Assembly (NCBI GenBank): GCA_019359395.1
Contig: JAHHHK010000040.1
Coordinates: forward strand, 1-64,000
DNA from: Komarekiella atlantica HA4396-MV6
GTDB lineage: Bacteria; Cyanobacteriota; Cyanobacteriia; Cyanobacteriales; Nostocaceae
Direction: 5' to 3'
Length of the DNA stretch: 64,000 nt
A program made the position numbers and the translations under genes. The notes beneath the pieces are model-generated. The model saw only the letters and a program-made list of their open reading frames with translations, was not told where the DNA came from and searched no databases. This document shows, in pieces, positions 39,453-49,731 of the stretch (its first letter is position 1; the number at the start of each line of letters is the position of its first letter).

Positions 39453-42245
39453 TTACACCATTTCAGACGAAGCTTGCACCATCGGCTGAGGCTGCGGCTG
39501 GAACATGAACAACGAGTACACCACATCTCGGCGGATGTTGACCATCATATCCAAGAACAATTCATACCCCTCGCTCTTATACTCAATCAGCGGGTCTTTT
39601 TGACCATAGCCACGTAATCCCACCGATTCGCGTAAGGCATCCATTTGTTGCAAGTGTTCTCGCCACAGAGTATCAATGCGTTGCAAAATAAAAAAGCGTT
39701 CAGCTTGGCGCATGAGTCCTGGCTGAATTTGGTCAATCTGTGCTTCTTTGAGGTCGTAAGCAATCCGCACTTGTTCGTGGAGAAAGAATTTAATCTCACT
39801 AACAGACATATCCTCTAATTGACTAGCTTGTAAGTCTGCTAGCAAATAGACAAATTCTTTGACTTTCTCAACCAACTTTTCTAACTCCCACTCTTCGGAA
39901 GGTAAGTCTGGGTTGATGTAGTAGTCAACGATGTCATCCATCGTTTTTTCGGCGTACTTAATTACCTGTTCCTTTAAATCTTGACCTTCTAACACCCGGC
40001 GGCGTTCGGCGTAGATGGCGCGACGTTGGTTGTTCATGACCTCGTCGTACTCAAATACCTGCTTACGGATGTCGTAGTAATAGGTTTCGACTTTTTTCTG
40101 AGCGCCTTCCAAACTGCGGGTAAGCATCCCAGATTCGATGGGCATATCTTCTTCTACTTGGAAAGCATTCATTAATCCAGCAACGCGATCGCCACCAAAA
40201 ATCCGCAGCAAGTTATCCTCTAAACTGAGGAAGAATCTCGTTGTTCCAGGGTCGCCTTGTCGTCCTGCACGACCGCGCAACTGATTGTCAATGCGTCGTG
40301 ACTCGTGGCGTTCTGTACCAATGACGTGCAAACCGCCGATTTCTACTACTTCGTTATGTTCGCGGGTAGTAAATTGTTCGTACTCCTGCTTGACGCGGTT
40401 ATAAGCTTCCCGCAATTTTTGGATTACGGGGTCATCGATGGGAGCTTTTTCTGCTGCCACAGCTACCTTGTCTTCTGCTTCTAGTTCGGGTAAGCTGCGA
40501 TCGCCATACTCACGCACCGCAATTTCTACTGCTTCTTTTAATAACTGTTCTGTCTCTTTTGTCAATTGGGTAGGGAAAATTTCTGGTGAAGCCCGCCAAG
40601 TTTTGACTTTTTTGCCAGGGACAAAACCTTGACCACCACTACTTGCACTCGGTAGACCACCAGCTCTTTGAACACTAAACGCATCTTCATCTTCTGGCTG
40701 GACAATCCGCGGCATAAAGTATTCTCGCAGCTTCAGACGTGCCATGTATTCGGAGTTACCACCCAGAATAATATCTGTACCTCTACCCGCCATGTTTGTC
40801 GCAATAGTCACAGCACCTTTGCGTCCTGCCTGTGCCACAATTTCTGCTTCACGTTCAACGTTTTCTGGTCTGGCGTTGAGTAGTTCGTGGGGAATTTCTA
40901 GCTGTTTAAGCAGTCGGCTGAGATACTCAGATTTTTCTACACTAGTGGTTCCTACTAATACGGGTCTACCGATTTCGTGCATTTCGGCACATTCTTTGGC
41001 AATTGCTCCCCACTTACCTGGTTCGGTTTTAAAGACCATATCAGACAAATCTTCGCGTCGTCTATCGCGGTTAGTAGGAATTACTGCAACTTCTAATTTG
41101 TAAATTTTTTCAAACTCAGGTTCTTCTGTTTTTGCTGTTCCCGTCATTCCACCGAGTTTTGGATACAGCAAGAACAGGTTTTGATAGGTAATCGTCGCCA
41201 AAGTCTGAGTTTCTGGCTGAATTTCTACATGTTCTTTGGCTTCAATCGCTTGGTGTAGTCCATCACTCCAGCGTCGTCCGGGGAGCACCCGACCGGTAAA
41301 TTCATCTACAATCACGACTTCCCCGTTGCGGACGATATAGTTTACGTCCTTCAAGAACAGTTCTTTGGCTTTAATTGCATTAAAAACAAAGTGTGCCCAA
41401 GGATCTTCCGGGTCAAATAAATCTGTGACTTCCAAAAGATTTTCGGCTTCCGCAAAGCCTTCATCTGTCAGTAGTACGTTACGAGCTTTTTCATCCACCT
41501 CGTAATGCTCGTCTTTTTTGAGAGTTAGTGCTATTTCAGCAGCTTGCAGGTATTTTTCTGTAGGTCTTTCTACTTGTCCAGAAATAATCAGCGGTGTCCG
41601 CGCCTCATCAACTAAAATCGAGTCTACCTCGTCGATTACGCAGTAATTGAATGGGCGTTGTACCACATCTGCCATTGATGTCGCCATGTTATCCCGCAAG
41701 TAGTCAAAGCCTACCTCGCTGTTGGTAACATAGGTGATGTCACACTCATAGTTTCTTTGGCGTTCACTGGGAGTCATGCTTGCTTGAATTAGCCCCACAC
41801 TCAACCCCAAGAACCGATGTACCTGTCCCATCCATTCCGCGTCTCTACGAGCTAGGTAATCGTTGACGGTAACGACATGTACACCTTTACCAGTAAGGGC
41901 ATTCAAATAACTTGGTAAGGTAGCAACCAGCGTTTTACCTTCACCGGTTTTCATTTCGGCAATTTGCCCTACATGCAGAATCACACCACCTAAGAGTTGG
42001 ACATCAAAGTGTCGCAAGCCTAAGACTCGGCGTCCTGCTTCCCGAACGACAGCATAAGCTTCTGGCAAAATATCATCCAGAGCTTCGCCTTTAGCAAGCC
42101 GCCCTTTAAACTCTGTGGTTTTACCTTTTAACTCATCATCAGAAAGAGCTTTAATTTCTTCCTCTAAAAGGTTAATTTCAGTAATGTAAGGTTGGTATTT
42201 TTTAAGCTTACGAGCGTTGGGATCGCCCAACAATATTTTTAGCAT
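39453..42245 (-). CDS. secA: Preprotein translocase ATPase SecA
   Basis: '[45 protein letters not shown]', '[14 protein letters not shown]', '[23 protein letters not shown]'. Confidence 0.98.
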   Translation of the reverse strand: MLKILLGDPNARKLKKYQPYITEINLLEEEIKALSDDELKGKTTEFKGRLAKGEALDDILPEAYAVVREAGRRVLGLRHFDVQLLGGVILHVGQIAEMKTGEGKTLVATLPSYLNALTGKGVHVVTVNDYLARRDAEWMGQVHRFLGLSVGLIQASMTPSERQRNYECDITYVTNSEVGFDYLRDNMATSMADVVQRPFNYCVIDEVDSILVDEARTPLIISGQVERPTEKYLQAAEIALTLKKDEHYEVDEKARNVLLTDEGFAEAENLLEVTDLFDPEDPWAHFVFNAIKAKELFLKDVNYIVRNGEVVIVDEFTGRVLPGRRWSDGLHQAIEAKEHVEIQPETQTLATITYQNLFLLYPKLGGMTGTAKTEEPEFEKIYKLEVAVIPTNRDRRREDLSDMVFKTEPGKWGAIAKECAEMHEIGRPVLVGTTSVEKSEYLSRLLKQLEIPHELLNARPENVEREAEIVAQAGRKGAVTIATNMAGRGTDIILGGNSEYMARLKLREYFMPRIVQPEDEDAFSVQRAGGLPSASSGGQGFVPGKKVKTWRASPEIFPTQLTKETEQLLKEAVEIAVREYGDRSLPELEAEDKVAVAAEKAPIDDPVIQKLREAYNRVKQEYEQFTTREHNEVVEIGGLHVIGTERHESRRIDNQLRGRAGRQGDPGTTRFFLSLEDNLLRIFGGDRVAGLMNAFQVEEDMPIESGMLTRSLEGAQKKVETYYYDIRKQVFEYDEVMNNQRRAIYAERRRVLEGQDLKEQVIKYAEKTMDDIVDYYINPDLPSEEWELEKLVEKVKEFVYLLADLQASQLEDMSVSEIKFFLHEQVRIAYDLKEAQIDQIQPGLMRQAERFFILQRIDTLWREHLQQMDALRESVGLRGYGQKDPLIEYKSEGYELFLDMMVNIRRDVVYSLFMFQPQPQPMVQASSEMV

Positions 42246-42426
42246 GGCAGGTTATGGAACTGAATCAAGGGGGATAGGGATTAAATGAGTGGTATTGATT
42301 ATAAACGTTTAACCCAGCTTAGCCGTCTTATTCGTGAATGGGTGTCAAATGAGAATCAACTCCAAAATAGGAGAAAAACTTGCTAATCAGTTTACTAAAT
42401 GATGGGTTTTAACTCTTATCTTATAT

Positions 42427-42525
42427 TTAGACTTCCTTCATAGTATCATTTTGCCCCCATCTCAGGACACGGAAGGCTACCCATGCTGAGGTAGCGATCG
42501 CCGGAATAGAGAAGTAGGGGATCAT
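42427..42525 (-). CDS. Possible 32-aa single-TM small protein
   Basis: 'MIPYFSIPAIATSAWVAFRVLRWGQNDTMKEV'; just downstream of the diheme cytochrome. Confidence 0.35.
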   Translation of the reverse strand: MIPYFSIPAIATSAWVAFRVLRWGQNDTMKEV

Positions 42526-42556
42526 GGGGATAAGGTAGAGTATACTTACCCTTTTT

Positions 42557-43147
42557 CTATCCTCCCTCTTGAATGCGGCGGAAATTGAACTCACTAGCGC
42601 TGGGATGACAGCTAACACAGCTGCCGACTTGGACAGGACGTGGTAAGTTGACTTTCGGATGCAAAGCTTTGAAATAACGTGAGTTATTAACGCGGTAGGG
42701 TGTTTCTTCGTCTTTTAGCTGGGTACGGGAGAAAGTCGAAAGATATTTCCACACCAAAATCCGCGGCGGATCGACTAAAGGCTGTAGTTGTGCGCCGTAG
42801 TGCTGCGAGTCTTGCAGGAGATTTTTCCAAGTTTGGGTGGGTAAGACTGCTGGTGGCAAAGCAATGTGACATGTAGAGCAGTTTTCCAAATATAGTTGTT
42901 GTCCCAATTGGTACTGTGCAGGCACTATGTCAACAGTACCAACTTCAGAGGTGGGAGTAGCACTGTAGGCGCTAGTTACTGAAGACAGCAGCCAACCCAT
43001 AACCAGACTCCAAACCAAAACTATTAAAAGTAAACCGAAAGGCTGACGTTTGAGCTGGCGTTGGTTATTTTGCTGTAGTAATTTGCGATCGTTGTAAAGC
43101 GGGCGTTTTTCGCCCTCGCGGGTTTTGCGCTTAACAAAAATTGACAT
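42557..43147 (-). CDS. Membrane-anchored diheme cytochrome c
   Basis: Two CxxCH motifs ('CSTCH', 'CVSCH') and an N-terminal TM segment. Confidence 0.9.
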   Translation of the reverse strand: MSIFVKRKTREGEKRPLYNDRKLLQQNNQRQLKRQPFGLLLIVLVWSLVMGWLLSSVTSAYSATPTSEVGTVDIVPAQYQLGQQLYLENCSTCHIALPPAVLPTQTWKNLLQDSQHYGAQLQPLVDPPRILVWKYLSTFSRTQLKDEETPYRVNNSRYFKALHPKVNLPRPVQVGSCVSCHPSASEFNFRRIQEGG

Positions 43148-43352
43148 TCCTCACATCCCCAGCTATTTAAAAGTGGCGCTTGTGCTAATCATAGGGCTTA
43201 CGCAGTATTGGCAGTGAATTAACCACAGATAAACACTGATAAACACCGATAAATACCCATAAATTTGTACCTCAGCCGACTAAGAAACGCTATATTTTCA
43301 CGGTCAGATTTTGAACAAGTATGCAGGTATAATTAAACATAAAAATATCTTA

Positions 43353-43533
43353 GTTCGTAGTGAGCGATTCATCGCTCAAAACAAGAATTATCAGGACTAA
43401 AGTCCTTACCCTTCTCCTAACGGAGACGCTGCGCGTAGCTTGCTTCCCCGTAGGGGTACGGGTTCGTTAGTCGCTCATGGGGGAAACCCCCATCGCGTAG
43501 CGTCTCGTAGAGAAGACCGCGCTAACTCACTAC
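43353..43533. mobile_element. Second MITE-like multi-hairpin element
   Basis: Ends 'gtagtgagcg' / 'cgctaactcactac'; internal palindromes gagcgattcatcgctc, aggactaaagtcct, atgggggaaacccccat. Confidence 0.5.
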
Positions 43534-43651
43534 AAACTTTAATTTATTTACGCCTAGCTACTTAAATCGTTAATAGTAAAATACTTGTAGGTGATTTAAC
43601 TTATCCCTTTTCTATCACTCCCCGTATTAAGTAAGTAGTAAATAAGTTAAA

Positions 43652-44299
43652 CTACAACCCTTTAAGATGTACGCGCAAAATATCCTGAATCATTTGGTGT
43701 ACAGTTTCTTTACTTAAACTGCCATCTACCCGCACAATCCGCGAGGGATTGGATGCTGCTAACTCTGCATATCCTTGCTGGACACGCCGATGAAAAGCGA
43801 TTGTCTCCTGTTCAATGCGATCTAGTTTTGCTTCATCTTTGCGCTTACGAGACAGTCCCAGTTCTACATCGATATCTAGCCAGATAGTTAAATCACTTTC
43901 TAAACCAGCAGTGGCAATATCATTCAGTTGATGAATTAACTTGAAGTTAAGACCTCGGCCATAACCTTGATAGGCAATGGTAGAGTCGGTGTAGCGATCG
44001 CACAAAATATATTTTCCTGCCGCTAGACTTGGCTTAAGTTCTTGTTCAACGTGTTGCGCTCTGTCAGCAGCGTACAACAAAAGTTCTGTCACTTCGGCTA
44101 CTGTGTTCTCAGATTCTAGCAACAGACTACGAAGATGTGAGCCTAACTTTGTTCCCCCTGGTTCACGAGTGAGAATCACAGAAATACCCAGACTTTCCAA
44201 CCACTGACCACAAAGCTGCATTTGGCTAGTTTTGCCGCAACCTTCCACCCCTTCAAATACGATTAATTTGCCACCCATGCTGTTTTTAGTTCTTCGCAA
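43652..44299 (-). CDS. tmk: Thymidylate kinase
   Basis: 'GKLIVFEGVEGCGKTSQMQLCGQWLESLGISVILTREPGGTKLGSHLRSLLL', 'CDRYTDSTIAYQGYGRGL'. Confidence 0.96.
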   Translation of the reverse strand: MRRTKNSMGGKLIVFEGVEGCGKTSQMQLCGQWLESLGISVILTREPGGTKLGSHLRSLLLESENTVAEVTELLLYAADRAQHVEQELKPSLAAGKYILCDRYTDSTIAYQGYGRGLNFKLIHQLNDIATAGLESDLTIWLDIDVELGLSRKRKDEAKLDRIEQETIAFHRRVQQGYAELAASNPSRIVRVDGSLSKETVHQMIQDILRVHLKGL

Positions 44300-44341
44300 T
44301 CGACTTATTCACTGACGTTTTATTACGCTACCAGTTAAATC

Positions 44342-44372
44342 AGTAAACAGTAAACAGTAAACAGTAAACAGT
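44342..44372. repeat. Heptanucleotide STRR (agtaaac)n
   Basis: 'agtaaacagtaaacagtaaacagtaaacagt'. Confidence 0.95.
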
Positions 44373-44528
44373 TATCAAGGGGTGTAGTGGAGGATTTCAA
44401 CCCGTCACGAATCGGCTTTGAGTTATTAGTTTTTAGTTGGAAGTAATCACACCCTGAATAATTCTCCTTTCACCCAATTATCTTAACTGTTTACCGTTTA
44501 CTGATAACTGTTTACTGGAATAGCAATT

Positions 44529-44972
44529 GTGGCAATTCATCAATTACCTTGTACAAGAGAAACATTATGGTTGAAAATTTTAGGTAAGGGAAGAGTTCAG
44601 CAACAAGTAATAGATGAATTAGAAGCACTCCCACAAGATAATCTCTTACGTTCCAAAGCAATAGACTTATTATTGAGTTTAAAGACTACCTTAGAAGTAA
44701 ATCAAAATGTAGATGAAGAGGATAGAAATTTAATTATGCGCTTATCACCTATTTACGAACAAAAATTAGCAGAAGCTAAACAAAAAGGACTTCAAGAAGG
44801 ACTTCAAGCAGAACGTCGTAATGTTCTCGAAAATTTATTGCGGGTTCGATTTGGCTCTTTAGATGCGGAGTTACGAGTAATTGTTGAACCATTATTGGCA
44901 TTAACTCCAGAAGAATTTACTCCTTTGTTATTGCAACTTACCCGTGAACAATTATTAGAGAGGTTCCTTTAA
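44529..44972 (+). pseudogene. 5'-truncated Rpn/PD-(D/E)XK transposase-like gene (C-terminal DUF4351 region only)
   Basis: 'TRETLWLKILGKGRVQQQVIDELEALPQDNLLRSKAIDLL...LLRVRFGSLDAELRVIVEPLLALTPEEFTPLLLQLTREQLLERF'; nuclease domain absent. Confidence 0.65.
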
Positions 44973-45231
44973 AATAATTCAGCTAGAAAAACTGAATTAC
45001 CCATCTTTACTTAAAATCGCGAAATTGGATATTTGAATTTAATATATTAGCTTAATCTCTTACCTAAAAGGCGCGATCGCACCAGATGGAATTTTTCAGT
45101 TAAGCTGTAGGCGATCGCATAAGTTAGCAAACTGCCTAATCAGCATCACATTTTTAACTCTTTGAGTTGAAAATTTTCATTAAAATCTGCTAAATAGGGA
45201 TAAGCGATCGCTAGAGTTTGATTAATCGTAA

Positions 45232-46029
45232 TTATTTGGTCAACTTCGCTAGAAAGTTGAGTAGAAGTGAAGCCACAGTATCCGGTGATTCAACTAACAA
45301 GCCATGACCTCCACGGTTGAGCACTACAATTTCAGCGTTCGGAATACCTTGAGCAAGTTGCTCAGAAAACTTCACCGGAGTGAGAATGTCCTGTTTACCA
45401 ACAATAACCAAGGTAGGACAATGAATATATTTGAGGCGCTCTGTTGTGTCGTTGCCAAGAATAGCTCGGCTGTGATGATAAAGTGTACGAGTAGAAGGCT
45501 GGAAGGGATAGTTGATTGCAAATTCGATTAGGCCTTCTATCATTCCAGGAATCGAGTAAAACTCATCTGTAAATATCCAAGGGAACACGACTTTTTCATA
45601 GAGCTTCAAGTCTACATTGCCAGGGAGGTCGCCCCACGTCTCAATAATGCTATCGAACCGTTCATCACTCTTTGCCCAAGATGATATTAGCACCAGACTT
45701 TTGACCTTTTTAGGGTGTGCCAAAACTAGCTCTTGGGCAATCTGACTACCCATTGAATGACCTAATACATGCACCTTGTCGATGCCAATGGAATCAAGTA
45801 ATAGCGCAACATCACTTGCCATCTGCTGAATACTATAGGGATTGTTAGGTGCAGAACTTCGCCCCATACCCCGATTGTCTAGGCGAATTACCTGATAGTG
45901 CGACAGCGACGGCATTAATAGCGACCAATAAGTATGATCGCAAAGGAAGCCAGCAATTAATAATAAAGGCTCACCCGCTCCCTTAATGTCGTAGAACAAA
46001 TCAATCCCGTTAATCTGAACTTTTGGCAT
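45232..46029 (-). CDS. Alpha/beta hydrolase (ORF extends to 46152, start at MPKVQING preferred)
   Basis: 'VQINGIDLFYDIKGAGEPLLLIAGFLCDHTYWSLLMPSLSHYQVIRLDNRGMGRS', 'HVLGHSMGSQIAQEL'. Confidence 0.9.
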   Translation of the reverse strand: MPKVQINGIDLFYDIKGAGEPLLLIAGFLCDHTYWSLLMPSLSHYQVIRLDNRGMGRSSAPNNPYSIQQMASDVALLLDSIGIDKVHVLGHSMGSQIAQELVLAHPKKVKSLVLISSWAKSDERFDSIIETWGDLPGNVDLKLYEKVVFPWIFTDEFYSIPGMIEGLIEFAINYPFQPSTRTLYHHSRAILGNDTTERLKYIHCPTLVIVGKQDILTPVKFSEQLAQGIPNAEIVVLNRGGHGLLVESPDTVASLLLNFLAKLTK

Positions 46030-46044
46030 AATCAATTGAGCAAC

Positions 46045-46079
46045 AAGATTCCCGACTTCTTTAAGAAGCTGGGAATCTT
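46045..46079. repeat. Palindrome 'aagattcccgacttctttaagaagctgggaatctt'
   Basis: Same family at 49512 and 61991. Confidence 0.75.
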
Positions 46080-46151
46080 GGAAAAATGTGTTAAATATGG
46101 TTGCATAAATTCTTAACGCACCTCGGATAAGTCTACAAAAGAAGATTATCA

Positions 46152-46424
46152 ATGCGGGACAAACTTATGGTCAAGCCTATTCAGGAACAAAAAGACAGCT
46201 TTATTTATCCACGCAGTCGGTATCATGGTGAATTTAAGCCAGAGAACGTAATATTTAATGCCAACCTTCAGGAATTTTCTCAAAAAGTTGGTTACATTGC
46301 AAACTTAGAAACAGGTGGTAAACTCTCTCCTGAAGAAGCTTATAAATATATCCAGACGCTCTGGAAAGAGTTGAAACATAGTAAGCGGCAACTAAAAATT
46401 GGTTTAAAACAGGATAATTTGTAA
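46152..46424 (+). CDS. Small conserved cyanobacterial protein (DUF7219-like)
   Basis: 'DSFIYPRSRYHGEFKPENVIFNANLQEFSQKVGYIANLETGGKLSPEEAYKYIQTLWKELKHSK'. Confidence 0.75.
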   Translation: MRDKLMVKPIQEQKDSFIYPRSRYHGEFKPENVIFNANLQEFSQKVGYIANLETGGKLSPEEAYKYIQTLWKELKHSKRQLKIGLKQDNL

Positions 46425-46556
46425 TTCGTAATACTCGCCAAGGGCGAGAAGCAAGCTACGTAATTCGTAATTCGCTCTGGGGATACGCTCTAAGCGTAGC
46501 TATGCCGCAGGCTTTACGTAATTTGTAATTTGTAATGGTTAGGCTCCGGTTCTCTA

Positions 46557-47750
46557 TCAAAGGCTGCGCGTAGCTTGCTTCTGCTTGACAAGCCAGATGG
46601 AGAGCAAGGCGAGTGAGACACCAGCTGCTATAAAACAAGGAACATAGCCGAAACTATCCACAATCCTACCAAAGGCTGCTGCACCGATTCCCTGTCCGAT
46701 AAACAGGTTGAAGGCGAACAGTGAGACAGCAGTGCCTCTAGCTTCAGGTGTTAATTCCGTGGCTTGAGTCTGGAGAGTACTATGCATCATATAAAAGCCT
46801 AATCCTGTTAACATGCTCAAAGGGATAAATAGCACCCAGTTCTGGAAAAGTGCGATCGCTAAAAAGCCTATGCACATTAAGCTACCTCCAACCCCAATTA
46901 GACCAATCTCACCCAGTCGCCGCACCAACCACTTCACGGAACGACTGTAAATTAATCCACCCAATCCAAAACCACTGAGCATAAACCCGATCACTACATA
47001 GGGTAGATTATATTGCTCTCTCAAAAATGCACCAACGTAAGCAAATCCCCCAAACACACAAAAGCCTTCTATAAATACTCCTAAAATCACGGTACGCGCA
47101 ACAGGTTGAGTCATGAGTTGGTAATAAGGCCGGAGTGTTATCACTACTCGACCTTGGGAACGATTTCCATCACTGAGGTGGCGCGTTCCCCGCCACAGAA
47201 ATCCAGCAATACCAAGAGAGACGATACCAAATAACAGAAAGATGTCACGCCAGCCGATATATTCCCCAAAAATGCCTCCCAAACTACCGCCCAGAATTTG
47301 ACCCAGCACCAGCGCACTCAAATAGCGTCCGATAGCCGTTTGGCGTTGTTCGTAAGGGAAATTGTCGCCAATATAAGCAAGTGTAATCGGGATGATCCCA
47401 GCAGCAGCCATCCCCGTCAAAAACCGCAGCAAGGTAAGTAAAACGATATTTGAGACAAAAGCACAAATAGCTGTACCTATGGCAAATGCTACGAGTGCTG
47501 CTGTAATTACCTTAAGTTTGCCGATGCGATCGCCCAATGGGCCATAAACTAATTGAAATAGTCCGTAGGGAATCGTATAGGCCGAGATAATCACCGCAGC
47601 ACTACCAACGCCAACGTTGAACTCGTCCGCAATGATATGCAACAGGGGGTCAATCACACGCGCATCAGCAATTACCATAAAGGCAGCAGCGCCCAATAGT
47701 CCTAATGAGACAGGTGTTTTGCCTGTTATATCTGTTGCTAACTTGCCCAC
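46557..47750 (-). CDS. MFS transporter
   Basis: 12-TM pattern; 'LVYGPLGDRIGKLKVITAAL', 'GRYLSALVLGQILGGSLGGIFGEYIGWRDIFLLFGI'. Confidence 0.93.
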   Translation of the reverse strand: MGKLATDITGKTPVSLGLLGAAAFMVIADARVIDPLLHIIADEFNVGVGSAAVIISAYTIPYGLFQLVYGPLGDRIGKLKVITAALVAFAIGTAICAFVSNIVLLTLLRFLTGMAAAGIIPITLAYIGDNFPYEQRQTAIGRYLSALVLGQILGGSLGGIFGEYIGWRDIFLLFGIVSLGIAGFLWRGTRHLSDGNRSQGRVVITLRPYYQLMTQPVARTVILGVFIEGFCVFGGFAYVGAFLREQYNLPYVVIGFMLSGFGLGGLIYSRSVKWLVRRLGEIGLIGVGGSLMCIGFLAIALFQNWVLFIPLSMLTGLGFYMMHSTLQTQATELTPEARGTAVSLFAFNLFIGQGIGAAAFGRIVDSFGYVPCFIAAGVSLALLSIWLVKQKQATRSL

Positions 47751-47759
47751 TCACTTCTC

Positions 47760-48335
47760 CTATTTGGTAAGCACAAACTGCTCTAGGTCGTGATACTGCC
47801 CCTTAAAGAAACCACACTGTTTCAGGACACCTTGGCTTTGAAAACCTAACTTTTTCAGCAACTTTTTAGAAGCTATATTGTCCTGCATGACTTGGGCAAT
47901 AACGAAACGCAAATCAATTTTCTTAAACCCAAATTGCAATATGGTACGCACCGCCTCAGTCATGATACCTTGTCTCCAAAAAGTGCTTGCAAGCTCGTAG
48001 CCGACCTCAGCAGAGGGTTCTTGTGTGTTCCACCTCAACCCACAAGAACCGATCAAAATATTGTCTTGCTTATGGGCAATTCCCCAGCGAATTCCATCTC
48101 CTCGCTCAAATTGCTTGGCTCTGCGTTCAGTAACAGCGATTGCTTCTTCAATCGAAGTAAAGGTATCAAGATCATGAAACTGAGTCACGGCGGGATCAGA
48201 GAACACACTAAAGATAGCTTCAGCATCTTTCAAAGTTGTCTCACGAAGAAGTAGCCTTTCTGTTTCTAATTGAGGAAAGGAAGATAATGAGAAGTTATTG
48301 CCCATAGTTGCTTTTGAGTTAGTGATCACCGCCAC
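47760..48335 (-). CDS. GNAT (RimJ/RimL-like) N-acetyltransferase
   Basis: 'ETERLLLRETTLKDAEAIFSVFSDPAV', 'IGSCGLRWNTQEPSAEVGYELASTFWRQGIMTEAV'. Confidence 0.92.
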   Translation of the reverse strand: MAVITNSKATMGNNFSLSSFPQLETERLLLRETTLKDAEAIFSVFSDPAVTQFHDLDTFTSIEEAIAVTERRAKQFERGDGIRWGIAHKQDNILIGSCGLRWNTQEPSAEVGYELASTFWRQGIMTEAVRTILQFGFKKIDLRFVIAQVMQDNIASKKLLKKLGFQSQGVLKQCGFFKGQYHDLEQFVLTK

Positions 48336-48357
48336 AGTAACAAAATACTCAAGATGC

Positions 48358-49056
48358 TCAACGCTGAACCGTATTTACTGACTGGTTAAATAACAAATCC
48401 CGTGACTTTTCGATATCCAACGTCTGATTTTTGAAAGCTTCTGCTTTTTCATAAGCGCGAATTGTTGCTGGACGTGCCTGAATTGTCTCAAACCAGCGCT
48501 TCAAGTTGAGAAAATCCTCTAGCTTCTGGCTTTGGCGCTCATAAGGCACAATCCAGGGATAAGCGGCAATATCAGCGATGGAATAATCGCCAGCCACAAA
48601 CTCTCTATCTGCCAGTCGCTTATTTAGGACTGCATATAAGCGTCCCGTCTCCTTCACGTAGCGATTGATGGCATAGTCAATCTTTTCGGGAGCATAGCTA
48701 CTAAAGTGATGGTTTTGTCCCGCCATTGGCCCTAGTCCTCCCATTTGCCAGAATAACCACTCTAGGGTTGCAACGCGATCGCGCAAATCTTGAGAAATCA
48801 ATTTCCCGGTTTTTTCTGCCAAATACAGCAAAATTGCACCAGACTCGAAGACGGAAATTGGCGCACCTCCGGTTGCTGGTTCATGGTCAACAATTGCTGG
48901 GATGCGATTATTAGGGGAAATCTGAAGAAATTCCGGTTTAAATTGATCCCCAGCGCCAATATTCACAGGAATAATTGTGTACGGTAAGCCGACTTCTTCT
49001 AAGAACATCGTGATTTTATGACCGTTTGGGGTTGTCCAATAATAAAGCTCAATCAT
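48358..49056 (-). CDS. Glutathione S-transferase
   Basis: 'MIELYYWTTPNGHKITMFLEEVGLPYTIIPVNIGAGDQFKPEFLQISPNNRIPAIVDHEP...VFESGAILLYLAEKTGKL'. Confidence 0.93.
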   Translation of the reverse strand: MIELYYWTTPNGHKITMFLEEVGLPYTIIPVNIGAGDQFKPEFLQISPNNRIPAIVDHEPATGGAPISVFESGAILLYLAEKTGKLISQDLRDRVATLEWLFWQMGGLGPMAGQNHHFSSYAPEKIDYAINRYVKETGRLYAVLNKRLADREFVAGDYSIADIAAYPWIVPYERQSQKLEDFLNLKRWFETIQARPATIRAYEKAEAFKNQTLDIEKSRDLLFNQSVNTVQR

Positions 49057-49511
49057 GGGTTTATCCTATTGTGTTTGATTCAGTATTAGCACGGATAGCC
49101 GAGTTGAATTATAACGTCTCTGCTCCTGATGTTTTTTGCTCAACAGCGAACATGAATCAAAAAAACTACGATAAATTGAGAATTAAAGAGCGATCAAGTT
49201 TAGATGTAGGTCAAAACTTCAACCTGTACGAGTAGTAATTATGACTTTAGTGATTTGGCGATCGCTACCCAAACTCGATGATGAATCTGAAGAATCGGCG
49301 TTAGATATTTTACATACTTCTATCTCTAGAATTTCTCAACCCACGGACGTAGTTCAATTTCCCATGTCCAAGCACTGCGCGGTTGACGTAGAATGCTCAG
49401 ATAAGTCTGAGCGATGTCTACGATGGTCACTGAGCCAAGTCGAAGTGCGGGCTACGCCTACGCTTCTGGATCAAGAGTGCGATCAGGATTGTCTACCCGC
49501 TCTGGGCTATT

Positions 49512-49544
49512 AGATCCCCGACTTCTTTAAGAAGTCAGGGATCT
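49512..49544. repeat. Palindrome 'agatccccgacttctttaagaagtcagggatct'
   Basis: Read directly; family also at 46045 and 61991. Confidence 0.85.
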
Positions 49545-49731
49545 AACCACCGCCAACGACCACTAGCTTTTATAAGGATTACCTATTGTGTCTACAGAGA
49601 CGTTGTAGGAGAATGGTAAACGACCAGGATTCAAGCGTGTTACGTAATTTATGACATTGCTGTAGCGCTTTTTATTATCGGACTTAATGCCCTGTAGGTG
49701 TAAAAAGTCGCCGAAAAGCAGATTACAGGGA

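Noticed and set aside
40744-41103. Antisense ORFs within secA
   Set aside because: Low-complexity Ser-rich translations typical of the reverse strand of a conserved gene
49241-49513. 90-aa ORF between GST and ene-reductase
   Set aside because: C-terminal part is repeat sequence ('gtgcgggctacgcctacgctt') and no family is recognisable
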